Below are positions 52,001 through 59,604 of a stretch of 64,000 nucleotides of DNA, in pieces (within the stretch, counting starts at the first letter, position 1; every line of letters begins with the position of its first letter). The notes below the pieces were generated by a model. The model was not told the DNA's origin, ran no database searches, and saw only the letters and a program-made list of their open reading frames with translations. The DNA comes from Bacteroidota bacterium (GTDB taxonomy: Bacteria > Bacteroidota > Bacteroidia > 2-12-FULL-35-15), in the NCBI GenBank assembly GCA_025963775.1, contig JAOQAD010000019.1:1-64000 (forward strand). Reading direction: 5' to 3'. A program made the translations under genes and the position numbers.

Positions 52001-52778
52001 TACATTAAGGATCACCGCATCGCCTTCTCCTCTTGTGGATATCGTAAGCGATACAGCGATCTGCGCCGGCGACAGCCTGGAGCTTTCGTTCACAGGCAGT
52101 GCCACCTTCAGCAGCTTTAACTGGGAACCGAATACTTACCTGGACTGCAGCAGTTGCGACCACCCGGTATCCAGGCCATTGAGCAGCATACACTACTATC
52201 TTGCCGCCAGTACACCAGAGGGATGCACGGCCGTTGACAGTATAGCGATAACGGTTCTTCCAAACCCTTCTCATACCATCCAGGTAACAACTGTTGATGA
52301 GATCTGCGGAAATGGCAATGGAAGCATTCAGCTGGCCATTACAGATAATTCTGCAGCACCCTACCTGTTCAATTTTAATAATACTGGTTATGGCCCATCG
52401 GCCAGCTATCCGGGCCTTGTAAGCGGCTATTACAGCGTCGGGATAAAGGATGATAATAATTGCGTTTATGATACCACTGTGCAGGTCTCAGGCAATGGTA
52501 TCGCCGATACGCTGAGTATTCCCAATTGTTTTAGCCCGAATAACGATAATATAAACGACAGCTGGTTCATCCCGGCTCTGTGCGGGGAGAAGACCTCCAG
52601 TAAAATTCTGGATCGCTGGGGAATTGAAATTGCAACGGTCCATGATGGAGAGTTTTGGGATGGGAAAATAAATGGCGGTGAAAATGCCTCTGATGGTGTG
52701 TACTATTATATTGCCGAGATCGAATATCTCTCAGGTGTAAAGAAAACATTCACAGGCTTTATCAGCTTATTGAGATAG
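49080..52778 (+). CDS. Secreted M43-type zinc metalloprotease with LamG-like and CHU_C domains
   Basis: 1232 residues, GTG start. Signal peptide about 1-21. Pappalysin-like catalytic domain with HELGHYLGLYH at 215-225 (three zinc His plus Glu) and a Met-turn in DYMDYSNFSC. CDTPPDQTT after the zinc site is typical of M43B. Then an Ig/PKD-like part, a concanavalin-like LamG_3 domain (about 417-590: SNGFTWECWVRLTDPFG ... LDEIRIWKKVRTDAEI), a second jelly-roll region (about 740-900), Ig-like modules, and a C-terminal CHU_C signal (IPNCFSPNNDNINDSWFIPA ... LDRWGIEIATV ... DGVYYYIAEI). Exported by T9SS; it probably degrades extracellular protein. Confidence 0.9.
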   Translation: MKKYILLYCFIFIYGCLATAQNNEAGIFSGCGTNQLLLQNPQLNTAQNFLNAKAYEYLLTSRQSQRSPTAMVQYIPVVVHIIHNGGPENISNLQVQTAISNINSKFLENDNTQIQFCLAQRDPLGNPTDGITRDVSALTNETMEIDDIALKNINRWPPTCYLNIWIISGINSLSSGPGVIGYAYFPSAHGMPMDGVVIEAAFFGSSAINDAVGAHELGHYLGLYHTFENACSNNNCLLDGDQVCDTPPDQTTFSSCAPNANSCSTDTDDPSSNNPFTTDVADLGNDYMDYSNFSCYNLFTPGQYTRMNYFLNNVRSSLLQCLSCSSPCPAPVTATIILPASSLTVTTGSSVNFQGSFTNATGQQWYLNPGSILSTASTFAHTFPSQGSFWMKYRAISSDPSLCLDALDSIQIIVTEPVSTTCEGSLDLTNTNSSVHLPLTNEIYSSNGFTWECWVRLTDPFGTAFRPMICAIDGVVYEDIALSFGWTGGVGNVPVTSLAFKVDGPGGPSPSTCNYMPPGGFILGTWYHVAGTMDYVTHTGKLYLDGTLVDTKTISSTSFSRIIPGQLSWDAALNPAYPGPPLGGNLDEIRIWKKVRTDAEIGADYDQCLTGNETDLLIYYRANQNAGTACLDATPNANDGTLSSTTLWSVQQASIITTNCANLCNSFCPDLLACNDTTICNGNSVQLNVSGGYTGYSWSPATGLSDAAIPNPVANPAITTTYTVTGTNIDSNLVVNPDFVLGNYGFSSGQIYSAVYSPCNYYVAPTFFTGYPALTDHTPTSDNYYMSVDGCTSGPTTLWEQLIPAITANTDYEFSFWASRADVIQPDFEIHAIGNVTGDVTLATQAGIPYAGTWTWDQYGPPVWNSGPNTSVTFKVINTETDGYGNDFALDDFSLRRICISSDTVTVSVGNYSFSLDLGNDTTLCGSGIMVIDAGAGFMQYTWQDGSHGQTYTAFGPGMYWVTVTDPCAGILTDTLRITASPSPLVDIVSDTAICAGDSLELSFTGSATFSSFNWEPNTYLDCSSCDHPVSRPLSSIHYYLAASTPEGCTAVDSIAITVLPNPSHTIQVTTVDEICGNGNGSIQLAITDNSAAPYLFNFNNTGYGPSASYPGLVSGYYSVGIKDDNNCVYDTTVQVSGNGIADTLSIPNCFSPNNDNINDSWFIPALCGEKTSSKILDRWGIEIATVHDGEFWDGKINGGENASDGVYYYIAEIEYLSGVKKTFTGFISLLR

Positions 52779-52784
52779 ATTTAT

Positions 52785-52913
52785 TTATACCTGTTTTCCT
52801 TCTCTCAGCTCAGCAAGCAGCCATTTGATCCTGTCCTGCAAGTTGCCTTGCTCGTATACTTCGCTGTTCTCCATTGCTTTTGCCCATTCAAACAGTTCCC
52901 TGGCAAGCGCCCG
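52785..52913 (-). pseudogene. Truncated paralog of the acyl-CoA thioesterase (C-terminal 40 codons)
   Basis: The minus strand reads ...ALARELFEWAKAMENSEVYE then QGNLQDRIKWLLAELREGKQ V and TAA (52787-52785). It matches the C-terminus of the intact thioesterase at 55782-56279 (WAKSMENSEVIQQGNLQDRI then KWLLAELK); about 40 bases are identical (near 52807-52846 and 55806-55845). No 5' part remains: a TGA interrupts the frame near 52916. The fragment and the intact gene bracket the sigma factor cassette. The rest of the gap to 53000 has no gene. Confidence 0.8.
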
Positions 52914-53000
52914 CCCCTTCAGCCAAATAAATTTTCGCTTTTCTGTATCTTACCGCTGTATCCTCCGTTGCATTACCAGAACCAGTCAATTTAAGGCTTT

Positions 53001-53534
53001 ATGCTCATAGAAGATGAAAAGCAACATATAGAAAGATCAAAAACAGACCCCAATTGTTTTGAGCCTTTGTATGCGAAATACTATGAGCTGCTATTAAAAT
53101 TCGTTTATAAGCGGGTGGAGGCCTTTGATGATAGCAAAGAAATTGTATCCATAGTTTTTACAAAAGCATTGGTAAATATAAGTAAGTACAAGGATCGGGG
53201 TTTTCCATTTTCGAGCTGGCTGTATAGAATTGCTATAAATGAAATTAATCAATTCTATAGAAACTCAAAAAAAATGCGGGTCATCAGCCTCGATGAAAAA
53301 GGAATTCAAAATATCGCTTCTGAAACCTCTGCTGAAAAGGCGGAAATGATTTCAAATTTAAGACAAGCGCTCAGGTATTTATCAGAAGAAGAGTTTTTGC
53401 TTATTGAGCTGCGGTTTTTTGAAGAGCGGCCGTTTCTGGAAGTGGCTTTTATCCTTGGGATAACTGAAAATAATGCAAAGGTAAAAACATACCGGACCCT
53501 GGATAAGCTAAGAAGTGTTTATGCTAAGATTTAA
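53001..53534 (+). CDS. ECF-family RNA polymerase sigma factor
   Basis: 177 residues. Region 2: FEPLYAKYYELLLKFVYKRV ... DDSKEIVSIVFTKALVNISK ... FSSWLYRIAINEINQFYRNS. Region 4: LRYLSEEEFLLIELRFFEER then PFLEVAFILGITENNAKVKT. The region 4 spacer is divergent from the first ECF factor (11315-11827), so this is a different group. The downstream gene, 24 bases on, encodes a single-span membrane protein that may be its anti-sigma factor. Confidence 0.88.
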   Translation: MLIEDEKQHIERSKTDPNCFEPLYAKYYELLLKFVYKRVEAFDDSKEIVSIVFTKALVNISKYKDRGFPFSSWLYRIAINEINQFYRNSKKMRVISLDEKGIQNIASETSAEKAEMISNLRQALRYLSEEEFLLIELRFFEERPFLEVAFILGITENNAKVKTYRTLDKLRSVYAKI

Positions 53535-53558
53535 AGATTTCAATTAAAAGCAGCACAA

Positions 53559-54476
53559 ATGAAAAATTATAAAATAATTGAAAACCGCCCGGAGCTCTCA
53601 AAAGAGCAGCTAAAGGAAGGAATGGATTTTAATAAAATAAAGATAAATGCAGGGCTTGCAAAAACAGCATTTTTAAAAATTCTAATTATTAAAAGTGTTT
53701 TTTTGGGAGTTGTGGTGGTTGGTTCGGGTGTATTCATTTACCGGGTGGTTAACCAGGTCAAGCCGGAAACCCCGCCGGCTGTATATATTGATTCAACAGA
53801 GAACAGGACGGAACCGGTAACCCTGGCAAAAAGCGACGAAAAACTAAATAATGAGACTAATACTAATGCAGAATTCAAAGCCCCTGCTTTAGCTAAAACA
53901 GCAGGGCCGGCTCTCCCTATAAAAATAATTCCTGGAGAAAACAATCCGGCAGGAGAAATAAAGCCGGAAAGTAAAGCCGGGAATGATCCGGGTCTTCCTG
54001 ACACACCCGTTGTTACTCCAGGCGGTGTGCCGCTATCAACAACGTCTCCGGGGCGTAACGCGGGTTTGCATGCAACTTGTGTAATATGGAAAACCGACAA
54101 CTATTGTGTAGTCCCTGAATCGGCAAAGCTTATTAATAGCTGGGATTGCAGGGATTGCGATTTTGATTATATAAAATGTAACGACCTGGACAAAAACTTA
54201 ACCGCTCTATGGCTTACTGTAATTCCTGGCAGACGACAAAGGCTAAAACTGGAGAGTGAATTTAAGAATATTACACTGATAAAACCTGATGGCAGCATAG
54301 CTCATCCGTCTGGTGTTTGTACTGGCAGTAAAATTATTTATGGCAAAAAATTTCAGGCAAAGCAATTTATAGCAAACTACCAGGAACAAATAGATGTTTT
54401 CTTGTTTTTCCCTGACGCAGAACCCGGTGATACCATAATTATAAAGGGGTTGATTGAAACAGTCATCGGGAATTGA
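53559..54476 (+). CDS. Single-pass membrane protein, candidate anti-sigma factor
   Basis: 305 residues. A cytoplasmic N-terminus of about 45 residues (MKNYKIIENRPELSKEQLKE then GMDFNKIKIN) is followed by one membrane span (about 45-63, ILIIKSVFLGVVVVGSGVFI), a Pro/Glu/Lys-rich linker (70-165) and a periplasmic domain with paired cysteines (C173, C181, C196, C199, C206). Position directly after an ECF sigma factor and this topology fit an anti-sigma factor sensing an envelope signal; there is no recognisable ZAS or RseA motif. Family not recognised. Confidence 0.6.
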   Translation: MKNYKIIENRPELSKEQLKEGMDFNKIKINAGLAKTAFLKILIIKSVFLGVVVVGSGVFIYRVVNQVKPETPPAVYIDSTENRTEPVTLAKSDEKLNNETNTNAEFKAPALAKTAGPALPIKIIPGENNPAGEIKPESKAGNDPGLPDTPVVTPGGVPLSTTSPGRNAGLHATCVIWKTDNYCVVPESAKLINSWDCRDCDFDYIKCNDLDKNLTALWLTVIPGRRQRLKLESEFKNITLIKPDGSIAHPSGVCTGSKIIYGKKFQAKQFIANYQEQIDVFLFFPDAEPGDTIIIKGLIETVIGN

Positions 54477-54502
54477 TCTTCTTTTAGCTATAATTATAAC
54501 TT

Positions 54503-55759
54503 ATGAAAGGAAAATTCGCAATCATTCTTTTATGTTTCTTTTATTCACTGGCGGAAGCGAGGTTACCTGCAGATAGCCTGCCGATGAAGGAAGGAGTTCT
54601 GAATATTTTTATTAACTGCAGCAGCTGTTATGAGGATTTCGTAAGGACTGAAATTACATTTGTAAACTATGTTCGCGATAAGCAGTCTGCAGATGTTGAC
54701 CTGTTTATCACCAGCCAAATGACGGGTGTCGGCTATACAAAGTATACGCTTTGTTTCATCGGGTTGAAAAGGTTCAAACTGATTTCGGATACACTGATCT
54801 ATATATCGAAGGCAGGAAATGTAGAAGATGATACCCGCAGGGATCTTATCAAAGTGATAAAAATGGGCCTTATGAGGTACGTTTCACACAGCAGCTTTGC
54901 TCCGCATATACAAATTGGAATGGATGAGCTGCAGGACACTGCGATCGTAACCATTGACAAATGGAAGTCCTGGGTTATCAATACAGCCTTAGCTGCTAAT
55001 ATCGATGGGGAGCGGTCTGCCCTGAACCAGAATTACGGTGGCTCCCTTTCAGTAAATAAAACAACTGAAAAAGTGAAAATTGATATGGGAATTAATATGG
55101 ACTATTCAGCGAGCCGTTTCATAAGTGATAATGACACCACAACTACTTTTACTGATGCAAAACAAGCCTACGCAGGATATATAAGAAGTATTAATAAACA
55201 TTGGTCCTGTGGAGTGTTTGGGAAAACGGGAAGCGCGACCTATAATAACCAGCGGTTTTACCTGTCCGGAGCGCCTGTGGTGGAATACAATTTTTTCCCA
55301 TATTCAAAATCGCAACAAAAGAGTTTTACCGTAGGCTGGCTTATTTCCGCCAACCATTATGAATATACTGATACAACGATCTATGATATGATTAAAGAGA
55401 ATGTATTTCAGAATGTGCTTAACATTTCCCTCGTTGTCAACCAGCCATGGGGAAGCGCAGGCTTTTCAGCATCAGGCTCGCATTATTTTAATGATCTAAA
55501 AAAGAATCATCTTTCAGTGTCAGTGAATACGGACTTGCGGGTTTTTAAAGGATTTTATTTTAACATTTACGCAGGTTATGTGATGGTCCATGATCAGCTG
55601 TCACTTGCAAAAGGAGGAGCCAGCAGGGATGAGCAGCTTCTTCATCGGAGGGAAGTGGCAACAAGTTATATTTTCAGTATGAGCACAGGCATCACTTATC
55701 GCTTTGGGTCAAAATATAACAATGTGGTGAACCCCCGTATCAGCACAGGAGGGTTATAA
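54503..55759 (+). CDS. Outer-membrane beta-barrel protein with N-terminal periplasmic domain
   Basis: 418 residues. Signal peptide MKGKFAIILLCFFYSLAEAR. Residues 30-150 form a mixed domain with NCSSCYEDFVRTEITFVNYV RDKQSADVDLF and TGVGYTKYTLCFIGLKRFKL. From about 160 the sequence alternates hydrophobic and polar residues with aromatic girdles (SLSVNKTTEKVKIDMGINMD ... FSMSTGITYRFG), as in outer-membrane barrels. It ends the sigma/membrane-protein/barrel cassette (gaps of 24 and 26 bases), so it is likely expressed with them. Function unknown. Confidence 0.65.
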   Translation: MKGKFAIILLCFFYSLAEARLPADSLPMKEGVLNIFINCSSCYEDFVRTEITFVNYVRDKQSADVDLFITSQMTGVGYTKYTLCFIGLKRFKLISDTLIYISKAGNVEDDTRRDLIKVIKMGLMRYVSHSSFAPHIQIGMDELQDTAIVTIDKWKSWVINTALAANIDGERSALNQNYGGSLSVNKTTEKVKIDMGINMDYSASRFISDNDTTTTFTDAKQAYAGYIRSINKHWSCGVFGKTGSATYNNQRFYLSGAPVVEYNFFPYSKSQQKSFTVGWLISANHYEYTDTTIYDMIKENVFQNVLNISLVVNQPWGSAGFSASGSHYFNDLKKNHLSVSVNTDLRVFKGFYFNIYAGYVMVHDQLSLAKGGASRDEQLLHRREVATSYIFSMSTGITYRFGSKYNNVVNPRISTGGL

Positions 55760-55781
55760 GACTTTATATAATGGCTGCAGG

Positions 55782-56279
55782 CTACGCCGGAGTGTTCCTT
55801 GCCTTCAGCTCAGCAAGCAGCCATTTGATCCTGTCCTGCAAGTTACCCTGCTGTATCACTTCGCTGTTCTCCATCGATTTTGCCCATGCAAGGAAGTCCG
55901 GGTCATGCGGCTCTTTTTTTCCCGTCTTGGTGCTTACGTGAATAAGCCTGCTCCGCATGACCGCTTTCAGCTGATCTTTCTTTTCGTTCAGCATCATGGT
56001 TTCCACATGAACCGATTCGTGGTCTGCAGATAACAACGTGGATTGAATGCATACAGTTTCGTTGTACACAGCCGGGCGTATGTATGCAATCTCGTGCGTG
56101 CTTACCACCCAGCCCTGCCCCTTCCTGTAATAATCGGCCAGGCTTAAGTTGTAATTATCCTTTAAATGGTCTTCCCGCGCATTGATCAGGTAATCGAGAT
56201 AGCTGGAGTTGTTGAGGTGTCCGAACATATCGCAATCGTTGAAGCGGATCTTATAATTGGAACCGGAGGTTTTGGTCAT
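55782..56279 (-). CDS. Acyl-CoA thioesterase (4HBT/YbgC-like hot-dog fold)
   Basis: 165 residues. Active-site region FNDCDMFGHLNNSSYLDYLI with D15, D17 and H21, the hot-dog thioesterase pattern. GWVVSTHEIAYIRPAVYNET and VHVETMMLNE follow as strands. The C-terminal helix NLQDRIKWLLAELK is the part duplicated at 52785-52913. Last gene of the TetR-linked group (thiolase, DinB, GNAT, thioesterase), 28 bases after GNAT. It could release acyl groups made by the thiolase pathway. Confidence 0.88.
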   Translation of the reverse strand: MTKTSGSNYKIRFNDCDMFGHLNNSSYLDYLINAREDHLKDNYNLSLADYYRKGQGWVVSTHEIAYIRPAVYNETVCIQSTLLSADHESVHVETMMLNEKKDQLKAVMRSRLIHVSTKTGKKEPHDPDFLAWAKSMENSEVIQQGNLQDRIKWLLAELKARNTPA

Positions 56280-56307
56280 TTGAATTTTTTTAGTTTGTTA
56301 TGATTTG

Positions 56308-56823
56308 TCAGAAGTATTTTACCATGTAAACAGCGTCAACATACGTATCATTTATTTTCAGGTCATTCTTTACAATAGCTCCCTGTTGCCGGAAACCGGC
56401 CTTTTCATAAAACCCGGTAACAGAGCTTCCGGCAACCAATGCCCACAAATGAATTTGCTCTAAGCCTTCTATCTGCCCGGTTACGCTGAACAGCTTATGA
56501 AGCAGCTTTTCTCCGAGGCCGTTGCCCCTCATCTCCGGCCGTATGTACAATGCATGAAGCGAGCCTTTGTGTCTTGCCTTGGACCTCTTATCCTTTTTGA
56601 ACTTCACAAACCCGGCCAGCTCGTTGGAGCCTGAAAACGCCCCGAGTACAAAGCTTTCAGCAGGTGATCCCGAGATCTGTATTTCCAGCTGGTAATCGAA
56701 AACACTTTTATTCAGCTCATCTTCATAGCTGTCGCTGAAGGCGAATGGCGATTCCCGGAGACTTAACAATCTCAGTTCTTTGTATGCAGACACATCAGCC
56801 CTGTTTAAAAATCTGAATGTCAT
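56308..56823 (-). CDS. GNAT-family N-acetyltransferase
   Basis: 171 residues. Acetyl-CoA binding motif A: LHALYIRPEMRGNGLGEKLL then HKLFSV (about 89-114), with the pyrophosphate loop RGNGLG. Motif B: GSSVTGFYEKAGFRQQGAIV near 132-151. The N-terminus FRFLNRADVSAYKELRLLSL then RESPFAF is typical of general GNATs. Substrate unknown. Two bases from the DinB-like gene, so it is cotranscribed. Confidence 0.9.
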   Translation of the reverse strand: MTFRFLNRADVSAYKELRLLSLRESPFAFSDSYEDELNKSVFDYQLEIQISGSPAESFVLGAFSGSNELAGFVKFKKDKRSKARHKGSLHALYIRPEMRGNGLGEKLLHKLFSVTGQIEGLEQIHLWALVAGSSVTGFYEKAGFRQQGAIVKNDLKINDTYVDAVYMVKYF

Positions 56824-56825
56824 TT

Positions 56826-57413
56826 TTAGGGGTTTGGTTTTTTTCCGTCTTTGTCCTCCAGGAACTCTTCTGTAAAATGCTCCCTGTGTTTTTCCTTTGA
56901 GAATTTTTCAGCGTTGAATGCAGTGGATTTTCCACGGGGTATCGAAAGCGATTGCCAGCTTTCGTCAAGGATCATTTTGCCGATAAATACGATCTGCCCG
57001 ATGTGGTAAGGATAATGCGCCAGCTGCCGGTTGATGGCTTCCATAACTGTATGGCCCTGGTTGCGGATGTAAATGATCGTCGACAGGTCGTTTTCACCGA
57101 GGCTGTTCAATGCATCGAAAAGGCATTTCCAGCCTTTTTCCCAACTCTCTGTTACAGCTTCCTTTGGCATATTTTCGTTTTCAAATTCGCTGTCGCGATG
57201 GCGCCATTCTTTTTCTCCGTCGGTTGTAAGGAAATCGGTCCAGCGCGAAAGCATGTTGCCGCTTAAATGCTTCATGATGGTTGCAATGCTGTTCGACTCT
57301 TCGTTGTATTGCCAGGATAATTTCTCAGCAGGTAATTGAGCAATTGTTTTATCCCCCAGCGATTTGTAATACTCAAATTGTTTGATGACACTTTCCAAAT
57401 AATTTGTTCTCAT
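56826..57413 (-). CDS. DinB/DUF1572-type four-helix protein
   Basis: 195 residues, helical. The pattern NSIATIMKHLSGNMLSRWTD contains the first metal-ligand His, and NRQLAHYPYHIGQIVFIGKM holds the second and third (HxxxH), as in DinB-like metalloproteins (DUF1572). Many members are thiol or stress enzymes of unknown substrate. Within the TetR-linked operon, 20 bases after the thiolase. Confidence 0.82.
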   Translation of the reverse strand: MRTNYLESVIKQFEYYKSLGDKTIAQLPAEKLSWQYNEESNSIATIMKHLSGNMLSRWTDFLTTDGEKEWRHRDSEFENENMPKEAVTESWEKGWKCLFDALNSLGENDLSTIIYIRNQGHTVMEAINRQLAHYPYHIGQIVFIGKMILDESWQSLSIPRGKSTAFNAEKFSKEKHREHFTEEFLEDKDGKKPNP

Positions 57414-57433
57414 GGTGTGATGTTTTTTAATGA

Positions 57434-58615
57434 TTAATTAACGTTCATGTTTTCGATAATGATTGCTGATGCGCCTCCGCCGCCATTGCAAATTGCGGCT
57501 AAACCATACCTGCCGCCTTCCTGTTTTAAAACAGAAAGGAGCGTGCAAATAATGCGTGCACCGGATGCGCCCAGCGGGTGGCCCATTGCCACGGCACCGC
57601 CATACACATTCACCTTATTGATGTCGAGGCCCAGTATTTTTTGATTTGCCAATACAACAGCCGCATACGCTTCATTGATCTCAAAAAAATCAATGTCGTT
57701 TAATGTTAAGTTTGCCCTTGTTAACGCTTTGCTGATGGCAACCGAAGGCGCTGTGGTAAACCATTCCGGCGCCAGGGCAGCATCTGCATATGCAATGATC
57801 TTTGCCAATGGCTTCAGATCATGCTTTTGTAGCGCGTCCCTGGATGCAAGGAGCAGGGCCGCGGCGCCATCGTTCAGATTACTGGCGTTAGCGGCTGTGA
57901 TAGTTCCGTCCTGCAGGAAGCTTGGCTTTAATTTAGAAACTTTCTCCGGGATTATTTTATGAATGTCTTCATCTTCCTGTAAGATCGTTTCTCCTGTTTT
58001 TTGAACCACTTTATAAGGAATGATCTCATTGTTGAACTTTCCTTCTTTGCTTGCTTTAGCAGCACGTGCGTAGGAAGCCAATGCAAATTCATCCTGCTGC
58101 CCGCGGCTCAGCTCATATTTTTTCACACACATTTCAGCGGCATTTCCCATGTGAAAATTATGATAGACATCGGTTAAGCCATCTTTTAACAAGCCATCAA
58201 TAAATGTCTCGTTACCCATTTTAATAGGTTTGCGAAGCATGGCATAGTGAGGGGCATTGCTCATGCTTTCCATTCCCCCGGCAATGACGATGTGCTCCAG
58301 TCCCAGCTGGATCTGCTGAGCCCCTAAAATAGCCGCTTTCATGCCTGCTGCACATACTTTGTTTACGGTGGTGCAATCGACCTCATCCGGGATGCCTGCA
58401 AATTTCGATGCCTGCCGGGCCGGCGACTGCCCAAGGTTTGCAGAGAGCACATTCCCCATGTAAACGGAATCAATGTTGCCGGGTTCGATCCCTGCAGACT
58501 GATACGCTTCCCTGATAGCGATCGCACCCAGTTCGGTTGCGGAGGAACCTGACAGGACGCCTAAAAATCCACCGATCGGGGTTCTTTTGGCGGATACTAT
58601 AAATACTTCGTTCAT
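57434..58615 (-). CDS. Acetyl-CoA C-acyltransferase (thiolase)
   Basis: 393 residues. Catalytic residues are present: nucleophile C88 in VNKVCAAGMKA, H346 in GHPLGASGAR, and C376 in ICNGGGGASA. Full family length. It can condense or cleave acyl-CoA; biosynthetic versus degradative direction cannot be decided. First gene of a four-gene minus-strand operon; a TetR-type palindrome (58648-58661) lies just upstream of its start. Confidence 0.95.
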   Translation of the reverse strand: MNEVFIVSAKRTPIGGFLGVLSGSSATELGAIAIREAYQSAGIEPGNIDSVYMGNVLSANLGQSPARQASKFAGIPDEVDCTTVNKVCAAGMKAAILGAQQIQLGLEHIVIAGGMESMSNAPHYAMLRKPIKMGNETFIDGLLKDGLTDVYHNFHMGNAAEMCVKKYELSRGQQDEFALASYARAAKASKEGKFNNEIIPYKVVQKTGETILQEDEDIHKIIPEKVSKLKPSFLQDGTITAANASNLNDGAAALLLASRDALQKHDLKPLAKIIAYADAALAPEWFTTAPSVAISKALTRANLTLNDIDFFEINEAYAAVVLANQKILGLDINKVNVYGGAVAMGHPLGASGARIICTLLSVLKQEGGRYGLAAICNGGGGASAIIIENMNVN

Positions 58616-58647
58616 TTATTATAAGTTTTGTTGTCCTTTTATAAAAT

Positions 58648-58661
58648 ATACCGAACGGTAT
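58648..58661. promoter_or_regulatory. TetR-type operator before the thiolase operon
   Basis: ATACCGAACGGTAT is a palindrome except at the two central bases. It lies 33 bases before the thiolase start and differs at two positions from ATACCAATCGGTAT in front of the TetR gene. Confidence 0.8.
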
Positions 58662-58679
58662 GTTTAAAGGTAAAAAATT

Positions 58680-59270
58680 TTATCTTTTTAAATCCCTGAT
58701 CAATTTCTCCAGGAAGTCCATGGTAATGTTCAGCTCTGCGGGCTTGCCGGTAACTTTGGCCTGCATCACGGCGCCTTCTGTCAACGATACCAGGATCGCT
58801 GCAAATTCGACCGGGTTTGTGCCTTTCTTAATTTCCTTTGTTTTGATTCCCTGGTCAATGATCTTTACAATAGAGGAGCGCCATAAATTCAATGCTTTAA
58901 CAGCTCTTTCCCTTAGTTCAGGATGAGTATCATCTGCATCCACAGAAGTGTTAAGAAGCGGACATCCTGCCTTGAGAAAAGGGATCTTTAAAATGTTACG
59001 GTGTGTTTGAGGGTACACCAATAGTTTGTCGATCGCCGTATTTTTTTCCCGGATGCGGGAGCTGATCAGGGCGGTGATATTGCCAAAATTATAGTCAAAT
59101 GCCGCAATAGCCACTTCATCCTTGTTTTCAAAATTCCCGTAAATGCTTCCTTTGGTGAGTCCCGTTGCTTCCATGATGTCGTTCATCGAGGTGCCGGAAT
59201 AACCTTTGGCATTGAATACCGGGGCGGTTTTCTCAATAATATACTGGCGTGTGCGCTCGGCTTTTGACAT
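58680..59270 (-). CDS. TetR/AcrR-family transcriptional regulator
   Basis: 196 residues. N-terminal helix-turn-helix: TSMNDIMEATGLTKGSIYGN FENKDEVAIAAF (26-57). The ligand-binding C-terminal half contains FLKAGCPLLNTSVDADDTHP as in the YxaF/LmrA-like group. Same direction as the thiolase operon, which starts 64 bases on. Matching palindromes lie in front of this gene and the thiolase, so it probably represses both; the inducer might be an acyl-CoA or fatty acid, inferred from the operon. Confidence 0.92.
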   Translation of the reverse strand: MSKAERTRQYIIEKTAPVFNAKGYSGTSMNDIMEATGLTKGSIYGNFENKDEVAIAAFDYNFGNITALISSRIREKNTAIDKLLVYPQTHRNILKIPFLKAGCPLLNTSVDADDTHPELRERAVKALNLWRSSIVKIIDQGIKTKEIKKGTNPVEFAAILVSLTEGAVMQAKVTGKPAELNITMDFLEKLIRDLKR

Positions 59271-59291
59271 GGATTCAATTAGTTAACATTG

Positions 59292-59322
59292 CAAATATAA
59301 ATAAAATAATACCAATCGGTAT
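59292..59322 (-). promoter_or_regulatory. Promoter and operator of the TetR gene
   Basis: On the minus strand TATATTTG (59299-59292) is a -7 box. The operator ATACCAATCGGTAT (59309-59322) covers the -33 region, as expected for autorepression. Confidence 0.78.
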
Positions 59323-59376
59323 ATTTTTATAAAATTCATTTTTACTTTTATCGCGGGCTATTTTAAGGAACGTCAT

Positions 59377-59547
59377 TGCGAGCGACGCGCTGTGTTGATG
59401 CTGGATGTTTTCCAGTTTGTGAATCTGGTTGTATTTTATGTACTGACAAAAAACTTCCACTCAAGGAAGCTTTAGAAAAGATGGGCGTCCCGGTCAATGA
59501 ACTGATCCGGCATTACAATGGAAAAGCGTTGAAATGCCTGGTTTAAG
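59377..59547 (+). other. Repeat followed by a short decayed reading frame
   Basis: CGTCATTGCGAGCGACGCG (near 59373-59391) is a common dispersed repeat. It runs into an open frame without a start codon: GCFPVCESGCILCTDKKLPL then KEALEKMGVPVNELIRHYNG KALKCLV and TAA (59545-59547). It is short, Cys-rich and unrecognised; it could be a gene fragment. Nothing else is seen in the 59271-59604 gap apart from the TetR promoter and a terminator. Confidence 0.35.
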
Positions 59548-59573
59548 CCATTGGACGGAGTAAATGACGCAAT

Positions 59574-59600
59574 AAAAAAAGGGCCTTTCAGCCCTTTCTT
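59574..59600 (-). terminator. Intrinsic terminator of the propeller protein gene
   Basis: On the minus strand AAAGGGC, loop TGAAAG, GCCCTTT followed by TTTTATT. It begins 5 bases past the stop codon. Confidence 0.85.
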
Positions 59601-59604
59601 AAAT

